Below, one piece after another: positions 1 through 12,305 of a stretch of 64,000 bases of DNA. Source of the DNA: Plenodomus lindquistii (Eukaryota > Ascomycota > Dothideomycetes > Pleosporales > Leptosphaeriaceae). The position numbers and the translations under genes were made by a program. The notes under the pieces are model-generated. The model was given only the letters and a program-made list of their open reading frames with translations, was not told where the DNA came from and searched no databases. Every line of letters starts with the position of its first letter. The stretch's first letter is position 1. Location: NCBI GenBank assembly GCA_025504975.1, contig JANUWI010000019.1, positions 372,001 through 436,000 of the forward strand, in the 5' to 3' direction.

Positions 1-227
1 AAGATACATCCTAGCGTTTGAGTTACGTATAGTTAAGAAAAAGGGTGATATTCTTCAAAAGGCCATGTTTAATCGGAATTGATCATAGAGCGAAGGGGGA
101 TTGATGGATGGACGGGTCTGATACCACTACGAGGGGTGGGGTAGTGGGGAGAAAGGAACAGCGTTTGCGCGAGAGTAGTGGTGATGGTGGTGGTCTGTGG
201 CTCGGCATACAGTTACGAGAACAGCCA

Positions 228-1874
228 CTAGCTGTAGTCGAAGAGGACGCTGATGCTCTCGCCGTGGTGGACACGTCGGATAGCCTGTTCGGGGGTTAGT
301 TAGATATTTCTGTTCGAATTGCGGGGAAATTGTATTGGGGGGCTTACCTCAGCGAATACATTCCCAACCTCCAACACCTCCAACTTTGGACATCTCGCCT
401 TGTGCTCTGCCTGCGGCACCGTATTTGTTACAATCACCTTGTCCAGCGCACTCGCGTTGATGCGCTCAATCGCATCTCCTGACAGTATTCCGTGCGTAAT
501 CAGCGCCACAACCTGTGTTGCGCCCTCCTTCTTCAGCAGCTTGGCCGCGCGCGTAATGGTATTCGAAGTATCGGCCAAGTCGTCGACGAGGATAGTGGTG
601 CGGTCTTTGACATCACCGACTAGCATCATGGTTGCGTTTTGGCGGTCGTTGATCTGTGTGGGGCGGCGCTCCTTGTGGATAAGGGCAAAGGGCATCCCAA
701 GGGCATCTGCAATGGCGGTTGCACGCTTGGCACCACCGGCGTCAGGGGATACAACGACGGCTTGTTGGTAGTTGGGGATGTTGAATTGGATGTATTTGCG
801 GAGGAGGTGGCGGCCGTACAGATTGTCGACGGGGATGTCGAAGAAGCCTTGGTATTGGGGATCTGTGGTATCGCTGTTAGCGGCGCGTCCTCGACCTTGC
901 ACTGGAGGATTCGATATAGCCTACCGTGAAGATCCATGGTGATGACGTGGTCGGCGCCGGCGCAGGTGAGGAGGTCTGCAATCAGCGTTCCAGCCTGGGC
1001 AACCCACTGTCGGTATCCGACCTGGGGCTCAAAGGCTGGGGGCTTTGTCGTGGGCACCCTCACCAGGCCGCCGCCAAAGTCTGCGCCATTCACGCCGTGG
1101 TCGCCGTTGGCCCTTTCCGACTTGGTCGAGTCGCCAGTCTCGGAGCGCTTGATGCCATTCTGCTTGACAGGGCTGGGGGGACCGCCGTGGCCGCCGCTGC
1201 GCTCGTCCATCTTCATGCGACTGAGCTGGTGGTGCAGCGCGGCGGAGCCATTTGCGCCATTGGCAAGGCCTGCGCTCTCGGCCTGGCCCGGGTGGGGTGT
1301 CTGCGGCCTCGAATCGAACGTGTATGTGCCTGTCCTCGAGCGGCCGGGGAGTTTCTGGAGGGGCGCGCCCGTCTTGTTGTAGGGGACGTCTGACTGGCGC
1401 GAGTAGGGGAAGAGGGGCAGGACGGCGGTGATGCGCTTGGCCGAGGCGGTGCGACAGGCCGAGATGGTGATGAGGAGTCTAGAAGACAGTCAGGCAATTC
1501 ACTCAACTACACCATGAGGATGGGCGTACTCCATCAAATGGTCGTTGACTGCAGGCGGCCCGCCATGTTAGCCGAGTTCACTGCAAGAAAAGACATTCAG
1601 AGCAAAGGCGCATCAGACGTAATCGTACCTTTACCGCCGCCAGACTGGATGATGAAGACATCCTTGCCGCGCACGCTCTCCTCAATCTCGACTCTCGTCT
1701 CGCCGCCCTTGAACTTGTCAAGCAGCACCTTTGCGCGCGGTATGCCGAGGTGGTTGCATATCGTCCTGCGCCCGCGTCAGCCGCCAACGACCAGCCAGTT
1801 GTCATGTCATCCACTCGCACATACTCTGTGAGCTGGGGATGCGAAGACCCGCCAAGAACCACAATATTCCTCAT
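228..1874 (-). CDS. PRS5: Ribose-phosphate pyrophosphokinase (PRPP synthetase), Prs5-like with long insertion
   Basis: This cytosolic enzyme makes PRPP from ribose 5-phosphate and ATP for nucleotide, His and Trp synthesis. I join six exons: 1825-1874, 1629-1765, 1530-1548, 925-1478, 348-862 and 228-284. They total 1332 nt (443 aa), and all five introns are GT-AG. The N terminus reads GGSSHPQLTE; the sequence FFDIPVDNL appears near residue 259; the PRPP-binding loop DDLADTSNTI lies near 347-356; and the end VHHGESISVLFDYS is typical of the family. Residues about 110-225 form a Gly/Ser/Pro-rich insertion placed after the YSRQ loop. Yeast Prs1 and Prs5 carry comparable non-homologous regions, so a Prs5-type subunit of a hetero-oligomer is likely, although the exact paralogue is inferred. 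Exon 3 is only 19 nt. The start is the only ATG that gives the conserved N terminus. Confidence 0.93.
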
Positions 1875-2942
1875 GGCGAAGTTGCACGCTCGAGAAACAA
1901 ACTGCCGTACGCGGGGTCGCGGTCAGGTACAGGCAGTCTCGCGCGATTGCGATTGCGAGCTCAGCCCTAGCAGCAAAACGGCTGGAGAAAAGTTTGGCGA
2001 GATGGGTGCTGAGCGTGGGTGAAAGAAAGAGTGCTGGATACCACGTGCAAAGTGATGAAGCGCAGAATCAATCAAATTCAAGAGTCCGAGTTGAAATCAG
2101 CCTAGTCGCCTTTTCGGGGCGAGCTGGGGAAGCAAAAGCCTAGTTCAGGAATTGGGCAGCATGGTGGATAGAAAACAAGCACTCGTTTTTTTTTCCGCAG
2201 CGACACGAAACCGCGGATGAAGTTTTCTGCACCCGGAGAACGGGCACCGCATTGGCACGCCTTCTCGGCTGTCCTTCTTTTTCCCTTAGCCGAACGTGGA
2301 CGCATCGCTGAGCACGCAACGCCTGCATGAGAGCGTCGCTATTCCATGCACCACTGCATGAACCGCTCTCATACGCTGCATTCCCAGTTTGCGGCAAGGC
2401 ATGTGCTATTTGGTACCAGTCAACAGTGACCTCACCCCCCGTGGTCAGTCGCAACGCCGTACTGCTGAATGGCTGCGAGCAGGGGTCTAGCCAAGGGTCC
2501 AACCGAATTCGGAACATCACGTGGGGAGACCGATTTCCTTCTGCCGTGGTACGCGACTATGCAACCTTATCGCAAATAGCTCACCGACGGCATAGCTGTT
2601 TGGCAGGTTGCACACGCCATGCGGTCAGGTCTGGATGCGGTGCCTTGCGCCCTTGATCGTCAGCCTCGTTGCCCTTGTGACTAACTCATCGGCGGCGTCC
2701 GACAGCACCATATCATATGGCGGTGCAGTCAGCCAGCCAGAATTATGACTACGGCAGCAGATCTTCCCGTAGTGAGTGGACAGTGTAAGCCGTGGGCTAT
2801 CTCGATCTCTCATCTTAGCTCTGGTTAATTATTGATTAATGGAGAACAATACATAAAGCTAAAGCAAGGCTACGCTAACGCAAAACGCTCAAATGGGGTA
2901 TATTGTCATTAACATCATAACACGGGCATACTTGGATCAGGT
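1875..2942. other. Intergenic: PRS promoter side and receptor 3' side
   Basis: No convincing gene was seen. Open frames of up to 126 codons on either strand have no recognisable domains and overlap one another. The stretch should hold the PRS promoter and the 3' UTR of the receptor gene. Confidence 0.6.
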
Positions 2943-4552
2943 TCAGTGACTCAACTTCGCTCTTACCCTTCGGTCTCTTGCGCTGCGTCCTCCTCCAGTC
3001 GTACCTACAACTGTACCACAAGCGCTCGCCGCACTGCCACGGCGCGCACTTGCATCTACCACAGAGCTCATATGGCTCGGTGTGGGACTTATCGGTCTCC
3101 TGTCCACGCTCGCCAAGCTGGTCTCGCGCGATCGATTGTTTGAAGTAGCCAGTTGTGCCCGCGACGGTGGTCGGATAGGTCGATTGTTGATATAAAACCC
3201 GCCCGTGCCATCTTGCGTAATCTTCGGCGGCGTGGAAAGTAGTATCTCGCGCTCATGCACATGATCGGGAGAGACGGGGCAAAGGTGCACTTCTTCTATA
3301 TCGCCTTGCTCCAGGTCGATGGTCGTTGCATCGCCACTGGGTGGTGAGAGCGTGGGCGCAAAGTCGTGGGGGCGGATGGACTCTTTTCGGAGGTCCTTTT
3401 CATCATCCACAATTGCGGCTTTGGTAATAAAGTCGCTGTTTCGTTTCGCCGTTGACGCTGAACCAACTAAAGTTACCGACTGCGTTCCCCTACTCTCACC
3501 ACTCTCCGTAAGCGAGCGATGCGTCCCTGCCTGTGCAGCCACCGTACTCGTCCGGTAGTGTCGATGGGCTGCCTTGCGTCCTACAGCCGTTCGCGAAGTA
3601 TGCGTATGGAACGACCAAGCGGGCGGGTTCTTTTCGTCAAAGTCTCCTACTTCGAAACACTCCTTCAGAATCGTCCATGTAAACGGAAGATTCGCAACGA
3701 GAATCGCAGTTGATGATTCACGCATGTACCAGTATATCCAGACCCCATTGTAGGGGTTTTTGAAGGAGTAGTAGCTGTTGAGGATGCTGGCTGCGACGAC
3801 GAAGATGCCGAGGGAGAAGATGCCGCAAAGGATGAGTTTTCGCTTCATAGGGAGGTGGGAGCGGATGAGCATTTGCAGGGCGATGCAGAGCATAACTATG
3901 TCGGATGAAAGGTTGAAGACTGCTTTGGTAATTCGATGGTGGACCATCCCGTTGCACTGGGAGTTTCGGGTTGGGACGGCGTAATAGTCGCTGAATGGTC
4001 GACACCAGGCGGTAAAATATAAAACTTCGATCACGACGAATCCCACAGCCACATATGCGGAGAGGAGTTTGATAGCGATGTTCTCGTTGCGTTGGGCAGT
4101 GCGCGTCAGTCGATGGTACATGATCAAAAGGCATAGTTTGCACGACCAAATGACCACAATCTGCATCTGTTCAACGATGATGACGAGTTTGCTGCCATAC
4201 CTTCGTCGTTCGAGCTCGTGGGTTGTGAGCGTGCTGAAGTCGAACGACGGTGGTTCAATATTGGATTGAACTTTGAGCCATCGATTGGACAGGACAATTA
4301 AAAGGGTATAGCAGAACAAGACAAATAGACCCATGATCCAGTCGTCAACTTGAAGGCCTCTCCACGAGCGGAAAAGGATCTTGCGAGATATGCTGTGCGG
4401 AGCGGGGTCAGCCACATGCGATCATTGAACTCTTGCAGCCGTGGCTGGTGCCTGGTCAGTCGTGGGTAAGAGCATACTTACACTCTCATGGCAATCATCG
4501 TCGCTGCGCATGTGTACCATATCCACGACTCCTGGTTGAATGGCATACCCAT
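2943..4552 (-). CDS. Rhodopsin-like seven-TM membrane protein (Pth11-type receptor family)
   Basis: The gene has two exons, 4482-4552 and 2943-4392, separated by an 89-nt GT-AG intron, giving 506 aa. The first exon supplies the first helix (ESWIWYTCAATMIAMRV), which runs into VISRK...GLQVDDWIMG. That junction is typical of the fungal rhodopsin-like domain, where an R...GLDDW-like turn links helices 1 and 2. Several further hydrophobic segments follow to about residue 300. A Cys pair is seen (AWCRPF and SQCNG). The tail after about residue 300 is Ser/Thr/Arg-rich, with no membrane segment, and is probably cytoplasmic and phosphorylated. Members of this large Pezizomycotina family are plasma-membrane receptors, some of which sense host surfaces; the ligand of this one cannot be told. 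The alternative ATG inside the intron (at 4415) would lose helix 1. Confidence 0.85.
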
Positions 4553-7389
4553 TGTGGAGAATCGTGAAACTTGTACTGCTCCGGCCTTAGTCGTATCGCT
4601 ATCCGTCCGGTTGCTTTGGATTTAGTGTACAGGATCGGCAAAGGGTCATGTTGCAGGCTAACGCAATAGTCGCATGCGCATCCACGACCGTTGGATGCTG
4701 GACACTGCAGAGGACGCGAGGATAGCGATGATGAAGACGACGATGACAAGCAGGAAAAGAGACGGAACGACAGGAAGAGTGAGTGAGTGAGAAGAAGCAA
4801 GAAGGCCCGTAGATCTTGCGACGGCCTAGCAATATTGACGCGACCAGAACACAGCTGATCTACGGCAATCGCTCGCCCGAGGCTTATCTGACTGCGACCT
4901 GCTGCCACGCCCATCGGACCGCCACGAATCGTTCGTGTTCCGCGTGGGACACAAGCTGATGTATTATCGGACCAATGACACCTGTGCGGCAGTAGACGCA
5001 GCCTTGGGTGACGCGACGAGGGCTGGCTCTTGCGGGGCTCGCTCCGTCCTTGTCATGGCCGGAATAGGCGTGGCATGCTGGCTCCACCAGTAGATCATCC
5101 TCACGTTGCGTCCATCGTCATTCATCGGGTTGCAGGCGTTGGAGCATGCATGTGTAGAGATATTTATTGGTGTTTTGGATACACATCGATGATTGAGATG
5201 CTTGCAAGCATGCAAGTAAGATGAGGCTATGTGCGTCATATAGCTGCGACATGCTGGGCGGCGGTGAGCCGATTCAGCACAGCCGCAAAGACAGGTCTGG
5301 GTAGGATGGAGTGATGCATATTATCATCGAGTTCTATACTTGTAAGACAGGGATGGATCATAGGCACACGAGTACCTCGAGTACATAGTCTAGGCGCGAC
5401 CCTGCAGAATCGCCTTGGGTACCTGATTAGGTACACTTCACGTGACAGGTGAATCGGCATCACTAACAACATCCCAATCCAATCAAGCGTTCCACAATAT
5501 ATCGCCCAATCAATTAAATCTTCAGAACGCTCCTTCTCCGACCTATGCGGCGCACCATCCAACGAGTTAAACCACTTCGTCAGCATGTATGTTAACAGTC
5601 AGCACGCTGTCGCTTACTCACCATTATTATACCCATCAGTGTGCTCCTTCCCACAAGCAAACTTCCTGAGCTGTTGCATGGGCTCCTCATCTAAGCTCTT
5701 CTCAGGTACAGATTCTAGCCCTGTATCCCCTGTGGGCCTGTCAGAGCCAATGTAGTTACCCTCCGCATCTTTGGCGTAGCGCTTTAGGTAGTCCTTACGT
5801 GTCATTCTTCTCACGATGACTGTACAAAAGTCACTAAATCTTCATCCTTGCCATCCTCATGTTGTGCACTCCGATCTTTCTTCGCCAGGGTGTTGCATTT
5901 GAGCTATCGTCTGTTACGGTCGCACGCTGATGGCTCAGCACAGCTGCGAGTACGTATTGACAAGCGCGGCCAATTCGTGCAATTTCAGTTCTCAGTACTT
6001 GTTCGAGAATCATTGGTATGCAGCTGCATACCCCCCACGAGACCAAACTTTATAGGGCGAGAAGCGGCGAGGCAGATTGGGGCTGAGCTTACCTTATGAC
6101 ACTTGCAGGACGGCTGGAACGCCTACGAAAGCCATAGGTATGCTGTGTAACCCATCCGACATGTTGAGCAGTCCGAAGGTTCTACCATTGCTTACTGTCT
6201 ACGCAAGTCCTGTGCACTGATGATGTTGAACGTACGGTCCAGATACTATGTCATGGCTCATCCGAATGGAAGGTGCACTTCTCTCTAATATGATCTTTAT
6301 CCTCTCAACATCACACAATATGACAAGTTTACATCTTCTACCGTTCCTACTATCTGTCTATCAAGCTATACATAGCTATCTGCTCAACACAAGTTAGGGA
6401 CCGGACGTCTCCAGTAGCTGCAGTATGACACGTCGTCGTGGGAAAGTAGCAAGGCAGATTGCGGTGCATGCACGAAGAGCCGTGCTCGCTTCGAGCCACT
6501 CACCAGTAGACAGGCTGAGCGCTCCCCTTGTTCACCTTTGGATATCGTGGGCGACTACGTTAGTGCTCCAAGGCAGATGAGTGCTTTGATCTTTGCTTTT
6601 CGCCGTTCCTCCTCGACTTACCATTCGGCGATAGCATTCGTTCTCCCTAGTTTAAACAAAACTGCATTACATGTTATACGTTTCGCTCTGAGTCTATTCA
6701 ACAGACGCAGAACTTGACCTTGCTGTTTAGATATACTATACAGTAACATAAGCTTGAAGGAAAGAAAGTATTTAGCACTCTACTATTCTCTCTCTGCTAG
6801 TGTGTATAGTGGCTAGGTCGTTGATAAAAACGTTGATACTGGTTAACCAGGCTTGTAAATTGATTACTGCGGCCGCCACTATTGTGCTAGGTACTATTCT
6901 TGCCCTTAACTACGAAGGTGTGTTCGCGTGTTAGTATTCCGTAGAAGGTCTGTTGTGAGAATCTTGCTGCTGTGTCGCAGTCTACTAGAGGATATGCGAC
7001 TTGCAGGGACACCCAGTCATCTTTGTAGCCGCCGGAGGACTCGCTTTGACAGGCCACGAATATGCGGAGCCCTGCGCGTTCGTCCGAGCCAGTAAACGAA
7101 GCCCAAGCCCTCAGAATCTCCTCCTATCTTACCTTAGTGCATCGAAAACTCCCAATAGACTGATTCACCGACCGGTGAACGCGATCCTTCTGAGGTTTTG
7201 TAGCGGACGTGATAGCCTCGTTCCTAGCCAGCGACGTGCCCTCTCGAGCTCTTGACCTCACCATAACGACCAGTATCTTTTGCCCTTTTCTGCGTTGGTC
7301 GATACAGTACAAGCAACCTTCTAAACAAGCGAGCCCGACTGTTTTCGCGTTTCGAACGCGCTCAGCGCTCATCAGCCTGCTCAGATAAA
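4553..7389. other. Long gene-poor region
   Basis: About 2.8 kb with no confident gene. It contains the fragment at 5236-5814, described separately. The part from 6100 to 7389 is moderately AT-rich, with no frame, repeat or RNA that I recognise; its right end is presumably the promoter of the gene that starts at 7390. Confidence 0.5.
5236..5814 (-). pseudogene. Possible gene fragment of unknown function
   Basis: Two adjacent frames on the minus strand look protein-like. The first (5814-5614) reads TRKDYLKRYAKDAEGNYIGS and is acidic further on. The second (from about 5580 down) contains SEKERSEDLIDWAIY. A good donor (GTGAGT near 5630) follows the first, but no AG acceptor joins the two frames without a stop. 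It may be a decayed gene, or an intact gene whose other exons I cannot see. I do not recognise the family. Confidence 0.2.
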
Positions 7390-10160
7390 ATGGCAACACC
7401 TCACAATCGCGGTAAACAAAACGCTCGAAATGCGCTGAACGAAATTTTCTCTCCTGGAATCCACATAACCGTCAAAATTGCGAGAGAGGAGTTGCCGCTA
7501 GTGCACCTATCGTGGATATTGGGCAAGCGTATGAAAAGTCGTCGCAAATTTACATGGCTACGAGCGACGCCATTGCCAATGCCATTTCTGACGGCTTGAG
7601 GGAGGAATTCGCCATCAATTCACGCTCTGTTGTCAGCTACGTCCAACACTGCCTCGAATCTCCATCTCCGGAACAATGGAACGATGATGAAATCATCATT
7701 GCGATCTTGAAGATGGCAAAGAACGTCCACGATCTGCCCGTAAACCACGCAAATGCCACTTCTGCACAGCTCTCTGGATTGCAGTTTGCAATTGACAGGC
7801 TAGAAAAGATCAAGCCAAAGGACAAGCCATCATACAACAATGCGCAGCATACCAACAATCACGGCTATGCCGTATCGCATCAGTTCAACGCGAAACATCA
7901 AAACAATAACACCGGATCAGGCTACCAGTTCAACATCATTGTCGGTAATTGGGGTCAGTTTAATAGTGGAAATTGGCGGCATCGCAAGCAGTTGGAAGAG
8001 AATCAAGACGTCCCAGAAATTGGCACCGCCTACAATCGGCGTCCAAGATTCCTATTTGGAATCTGCCGATCTAAATTGGGGAGAAACTAACATTCTGGAT
8101 CCCGACTCCGCTTCTGATGAAGATTCGGACATCAGCAGCATATTCTCCGTTGCTGAAAGTTCAGCTTCATCTGTAACGACAGCAAGCCTTGACCCCCTTC
8201 GAACGACAGGAGTCCAAGAGATCACGCGCACGCTACTAAGTCGGGAAGACTTCTTGGACGTGTGTACTGCAGCAGTCAACACGGTTGAAAGACGTAAATT
8301 GCGCGCCCATCTCCGGGGGTTCGTGAGAAGGTACGGAAATGACTTGCGAAAACCAGCAACGGCCAGTCGTCTTGAGGAAGAGGCTGCCAAAGCTGTACAT
8401 GAGCTTTCCGGCAGTATAGCGGACGAGATAATATGGAGCATAATGGGATACGAAGATAAGCCCCGTCCAGGGACAACTGGTATGGCACCGGAAGACATCG
8501 AAAATTGGCTTGCATCAAAATCTGATGGCATCGACACGGTCAAGCGGTCAAACGTGACTGTTGATACCGGTGTCGTTTTCCTTGACGATGATTCGGACGA
8601 GGATATTGTCACCAATACCCCGTTCCCTAATATCAAATTGGTCAACATCTTCCTGTTGAATCCGGGTGCGATTGGTCGTTTGGTGTCCTCGATGCGGGTC
8701 TGGCTAAAGCTTGACGTACAATCGGAAGCTAAGGAACATTCGGACGATGGCGAGGAAAAGACCGGAGATGTATCTAAGATAGCAATGGGTCGATCAGAAG
8801 ATGATGTGGAGCCGGTAACGTCTACACACCCAGATCAGCCTGCTGTGGTCTCAGGAACGGACAGCTTGTCGAGTTATGAGTCTGATCCATCTCAGCATAC
8901 CGAGTCAGCGTCAGAACCTGCCAGGGAGCACAACGGTATCGGTCGAAGACTTGGTGACATGATGGACATCTGGCTTAATCCCCAATTTCCGTCTGCTCTT
9001 GCAGATCTTCTAATTCCGGTTCGACCAGGTCACAGCAGGTTGTATTGGTATTGCGTAAGTCTTATTTGGGCTAGCTCAAGCTTGAACAACGAATCCTGCT
9101 GATAAGTGTGGTCTTGTGATGCTGCATTATGGGGGGACTTTTCTACTAGCGACCCTGAGGCTTCCAATCTTTTGAAGGGCGAACTATCGCACTCAGCCAC
9201 TTCCAGGGCAAAGACACCCCCTACAGGCAGTACAGCTAACGATTTCTCAGCCCAGACCTCCGGCACAGAGTTACAGCCAATGAATCAGCAGACACCAGCG
9301 CAAATCATTCAGGGCAACATCGGACAGAATGTGAGCTCCATTGCTCAAGATGCTAATCAGGGCACAAACGCGTTACAAACTGGTGCAAGCGATGTCGTCG
9401 TGAATATCGCCGCTCCTGCCAAGTACTTCGAAATCTGTGTCAACATAGGCAATTTCGCAATTGATCACCACGAGGTAGACATCTCGGAAGTCGCCACAGA
9501 TAGCGAGCTTTTTGAACTGATCTGGGAAGAATACAACACGAGCCGCGGGCGCGGACTGAGGCGTCTCTTCTTGCGACCGCGCAATATACACTTCGTTGAG
9601 GTAAGTCTTACAGCTAGCTTTGTTCTAGAGCCACAACATGTTGACAGCATCAGTTCTCGATCAGCCGCAGCAAAACGTACGGTGCTGCAATCCACAAGAA
9701 GCCAGACGAGTTTCCGCCCCCAGAAGAGCTCGAAAACAAGCGATATCATTACCTCAGTCCTGGGATCCGCATGCCGACGAACCTTTTTCTGCACTATCTA
9801 CATCGAGCGAGATCAAGTAATTGGGGAGAGCACGCCGAGGATATCTGGCTAAAGCGACTGCCCAAGAAGCTAGATGAGAAATTGCTCGACACTCTCCAGA
9901 ACCAAGGGACTATCAACGGATCAGGCACAATGGATGATGCGAGCCTGGCGTTTGGCTGGGGAGTCCACATTGTTGATGGGCCAAATTATGCTGCGCTAGC
10001 TCTGATGCTGGCAGTGGGAGTTGTAGTCGCATTCATTGTCTCTGGTCTAGTCGTTGGTCTAGCAAAGACGCAGGAGCAAGGATTTGGGATTGGAAGTTTC
10101 CTTCTTGCAATCATCGCTTGCGTTATGGCTGCTGTGTACTTCCAGCTACAAGATCAGTAA
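7390..10160 (+). CDS. Uncharacterised ascomycete protein with C-terminal membrane hairpin
   Basis: A consistent GT-AG model uses exons 7390-7411, 7489-7944, 8048-9054, 9160-9600 and 9654-10160 (2433 nt, 810 aa). The join at 9600/9654 is firm. The first join is likely. Those around 7945-8047 and 9055-9159 are uncertain. The C-terminal half resembles a large uncharacterised fungal family that I recall: an HEVDI...V-TDSELFELIWEEY block, then RRLFLRP...IHFV, then GWGVHIVDGPN followed by two hydrophobic helices separated by KTQEQGFGIG, ending YFQLQDQ. The middle is acidic and Ser-rich. Near 7920-7975 the unspliced frame reads a near-palindromic NWGQFNSGNW. In homologues I recall a WxCxCG..LxDDF motif; here CDAALWGDF (9115-9141) lies in frame, but behind an intron end that lacks AG. 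Function is unknown; membrane anchoring is inferred. Confidence 0.65.
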
Positions 10161-10787
10161 AGGAAGGCTCGTCGCAGGTTGGTCTCTGACAAACGTCAAC
10201 GAAGATGAGCCGTCGTTCGCTGCAATTGATAGGCTAATCGAATGCTTGGAAAAGATGCCCTTGTTAGGCATGAGTGATTGTAGCTGGACTCTTCAATCAC
10301 GACCCTTGGCAGTAAGGAATGGACTGAGACGTTGTACAGTCATGTCTAGACTTCATAGTAAGCGAGCCGCTACGCCACCTGAGCATCAAGGTGTTGCTGG
10401 TCATGTAGAAAGGTTTCGCTGCGAGTATTACCAAGAAACTTCCGTAGTAGGAAGGATCACGGGCTAGACGCGAGGACAGCGTTGAACAAATTACCTGCAA
10501 AGGGTGACGATGGCTGAGAACAGAGTTCATCTCTGCTTCCAACTTGTCTATCGTTGTTTACTGAGGAATCTGAGATCATGCATGTGGAAGTGAAGACGCG
10601 TCTATGGACGCGCCTGATAGCATTTACTGATCGGGACGGAAGAACCCTCCATCCGAGCCTCGGCTCAACCCCAGCTTTCGACCGCGGCGAACTAACCAAG
10701 ACGACGAACAGCCCGAGATCGCGATGTCTCCTCACTATTCTTCTGTACAGCTTTTCGTAACTCTAGATTCTCTCACGGCATATCAAA
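10161..10787. other. Intergenic
   Basis: The 3' side of the membrane-hairpin gene and the promoter of the dehydrogenase gene. No gene was seen; the frames present are short and lack motifs. Confidence 0.6.
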
Positions 10788-11719
10788 ATGGATAGCTCAA
10801 CTCTCTTCAATGTCAAAGTACGTTGCCATGCATCTGCGCCGCCCGCCCGCATCTCTCGGTTCAGCCCCATAATCCCAATCTGACATATTCACAGGGCAAA
10901 ATCATCCTCGTCACCGGCGGCGCAAAAGGAATCGGTCGCATGATCAGCGAGGGCTTCGTCCAAAACGGTGCAACCGTCTACGTCTCCTCCCGCGATGCCA
11001 AAGCCTGTGAGCAAGCATGCAAAGAGTTGAATGCGTTTGGCAAGGGCAAGGCAGACTTCATACCTGCGGATCTCTACAAGGAGGAAGAAATCCAGAAGAT
11101 TGCTGATGAATTGAAGAAGAGGGAAGGAAGTACGTCGATCCACCACCACCGTTCGTGGTCACGAACGAGACATTATTGGCACTAACAATTGCCAGAACTC
11201 GACGTCATCGTCAACAACAGCGGCAGCAACTGGGGCGAGTCCTATGACACGTATCCTTCCGCAGCATGGGACCGCGTACTCAATCTCAACCTGAAGCGTG
11301 TCTTCCAACTCACCCAAGCGGTCACACCCCTCCTCGAGGCCGCCTCGACACCCTCATCTCCCGCGCGCATCATCAACATTGGCAGCGTGGACGGCTTACG
11401 AGTCCCATCGCTCGAGACATTCGCATACTCCGCTTCCAAAGCTGGTCTGCACCACATGAGCAGAGTCCTGGCTAGCCATTTGGGCAGGCGCGGAATCACA
11501 AGCAACACCATTGCCTGCGGGCCCTTCCAAAGCAAGATGATGAAGGCAACATTGGACAAGTTCAAGGATGTGATTGAGAGCGGTGTTCCACTGGGCCGTA
11601 TCGGTAGCCCAGAGGATGTCGCAGGTACTTGTTTGTTCTTGAGTAGTCGTGCGGGTGCGTACGTTAATGGCGCAACAATTACATTGGATGGCGGCAGTGT
11701 TGTTTCTGCCAAGCTGTGA
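10788..11719 (+). CDS. Short-chain dehydrogenase/reductase, RhlG-like
   Basis: Three exons (10788-10817, 10895-11129, 11196-11719) give 262 aa. The protein has the classical SDR layout: nucleotide-binding TGGAKGIGR at residues 17-25, NNSG at 95-98, catalytic Ser152, and Tyr166-x3-Lys170 (YSASK). The C-terminal GAYVNGATITLDGG is the usual SDR end. The NNSGSNWGESYDTYP stretch, with Trp in the substrate loop, resembles the rhamnolipid-type 3-oxoacyl reductase (RhlG) subgroup, which is probably NADP-dependent. Substrate is unknown. There is no signal peptide, so it is probably cytosolic. The ATG at 10788 lies in a short first exon, and the next exon supplies the Rossmann motif. Confidence 0.9.
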
Positions 11720-12186
11720 GGAGTCGCATCGAGTACAGTAGCGTTTCGCATAATTTAAACAGCTTTTGGTCTGATGCTTTCAGTACTTGCCTACAACTAT
11801 CGGTTTCATGCCTTGTACCCGGGGTACTGTTGGACATCGTCCCTTTAACAACACTGCGCCACCTGTAGGACGAGGCTAGCATATCTCAGGTGATGACGTG
11901 ACCGGTGGTCCGGCATTCAGCTTCTTCCTAGCGGTGTTGTTCTTAGGTGGCCTGATGGTAGGTCTACGGATGGGACAACGATACTAGTTAAGCAGAGCCG
12001 CTCGCTGTCCTTCTGAAGGGCGGAATCGGACCAGCTCGACGGCGAGAATTAATTCAGTATATTGAGGAGAGGAAGGACGGAGTGGGGAGGTATGCTGATG
12101 GTATGTAGTTCTTCTCCTACCCGGATTCGCTTGCACTATCTAGACCTTGACAAAGAATATATACCAGAAATTTGCAATTTTCTTCC
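11720..12186. other. Intergenic before 5S rRNA
   Basis: No gene seen. It contains the 3' UTR of the dehydrogenase gene and the upstream flank of the 5S gene. Confidence 0.6.
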
Positions 12187-12305
12187 ACATACGACCATAG
12201 GACACTGAAAACTAGGCTTCCCGTCCGCTCAGCCATATATAAGCAGTGTACCGGCGGATTAGTAGTTAGGTGGGTGACCACTAGCGAATCCCCGCTGTTG
12301 TATGT
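12187..12305 (+). rRNA. 5S ribosomal RNA gene (dispersed, variant)
   Basis: About 119 nt closely match fungal 5S rRNA. The 5' end is ACATACGACCATA, the conserved loop is CCCGTCCGCTC, the internal control region contains AGTAGTTAGG and GGTGACC followed by AGCGAATCCC, and the 3' end is GTTGTATGT. The ends pair as helix I (ACATACGAC with GTTGTATGT, one G-U pair). ACACTG and CAGTGT pair perfectly as helix II, and GTGG-GTGA-CCAC forms the hairpin arm. Pairing is kept although several bases differ from the usual Pezizomycotina sequence as I remember it, so this looks like a functional variant rather than a decayed copy. Single scattered 5S genes are usual in this group. T-runs follow directly. Confidence 0.9.

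Noticed and set aside
7390..11719. Secondary-metabolite cluster around the dehydrogenase
   Set aside because: No polyketide synthase, peptide synthetase, terpene cyclase, P450 or cluster regulator is present nearby.
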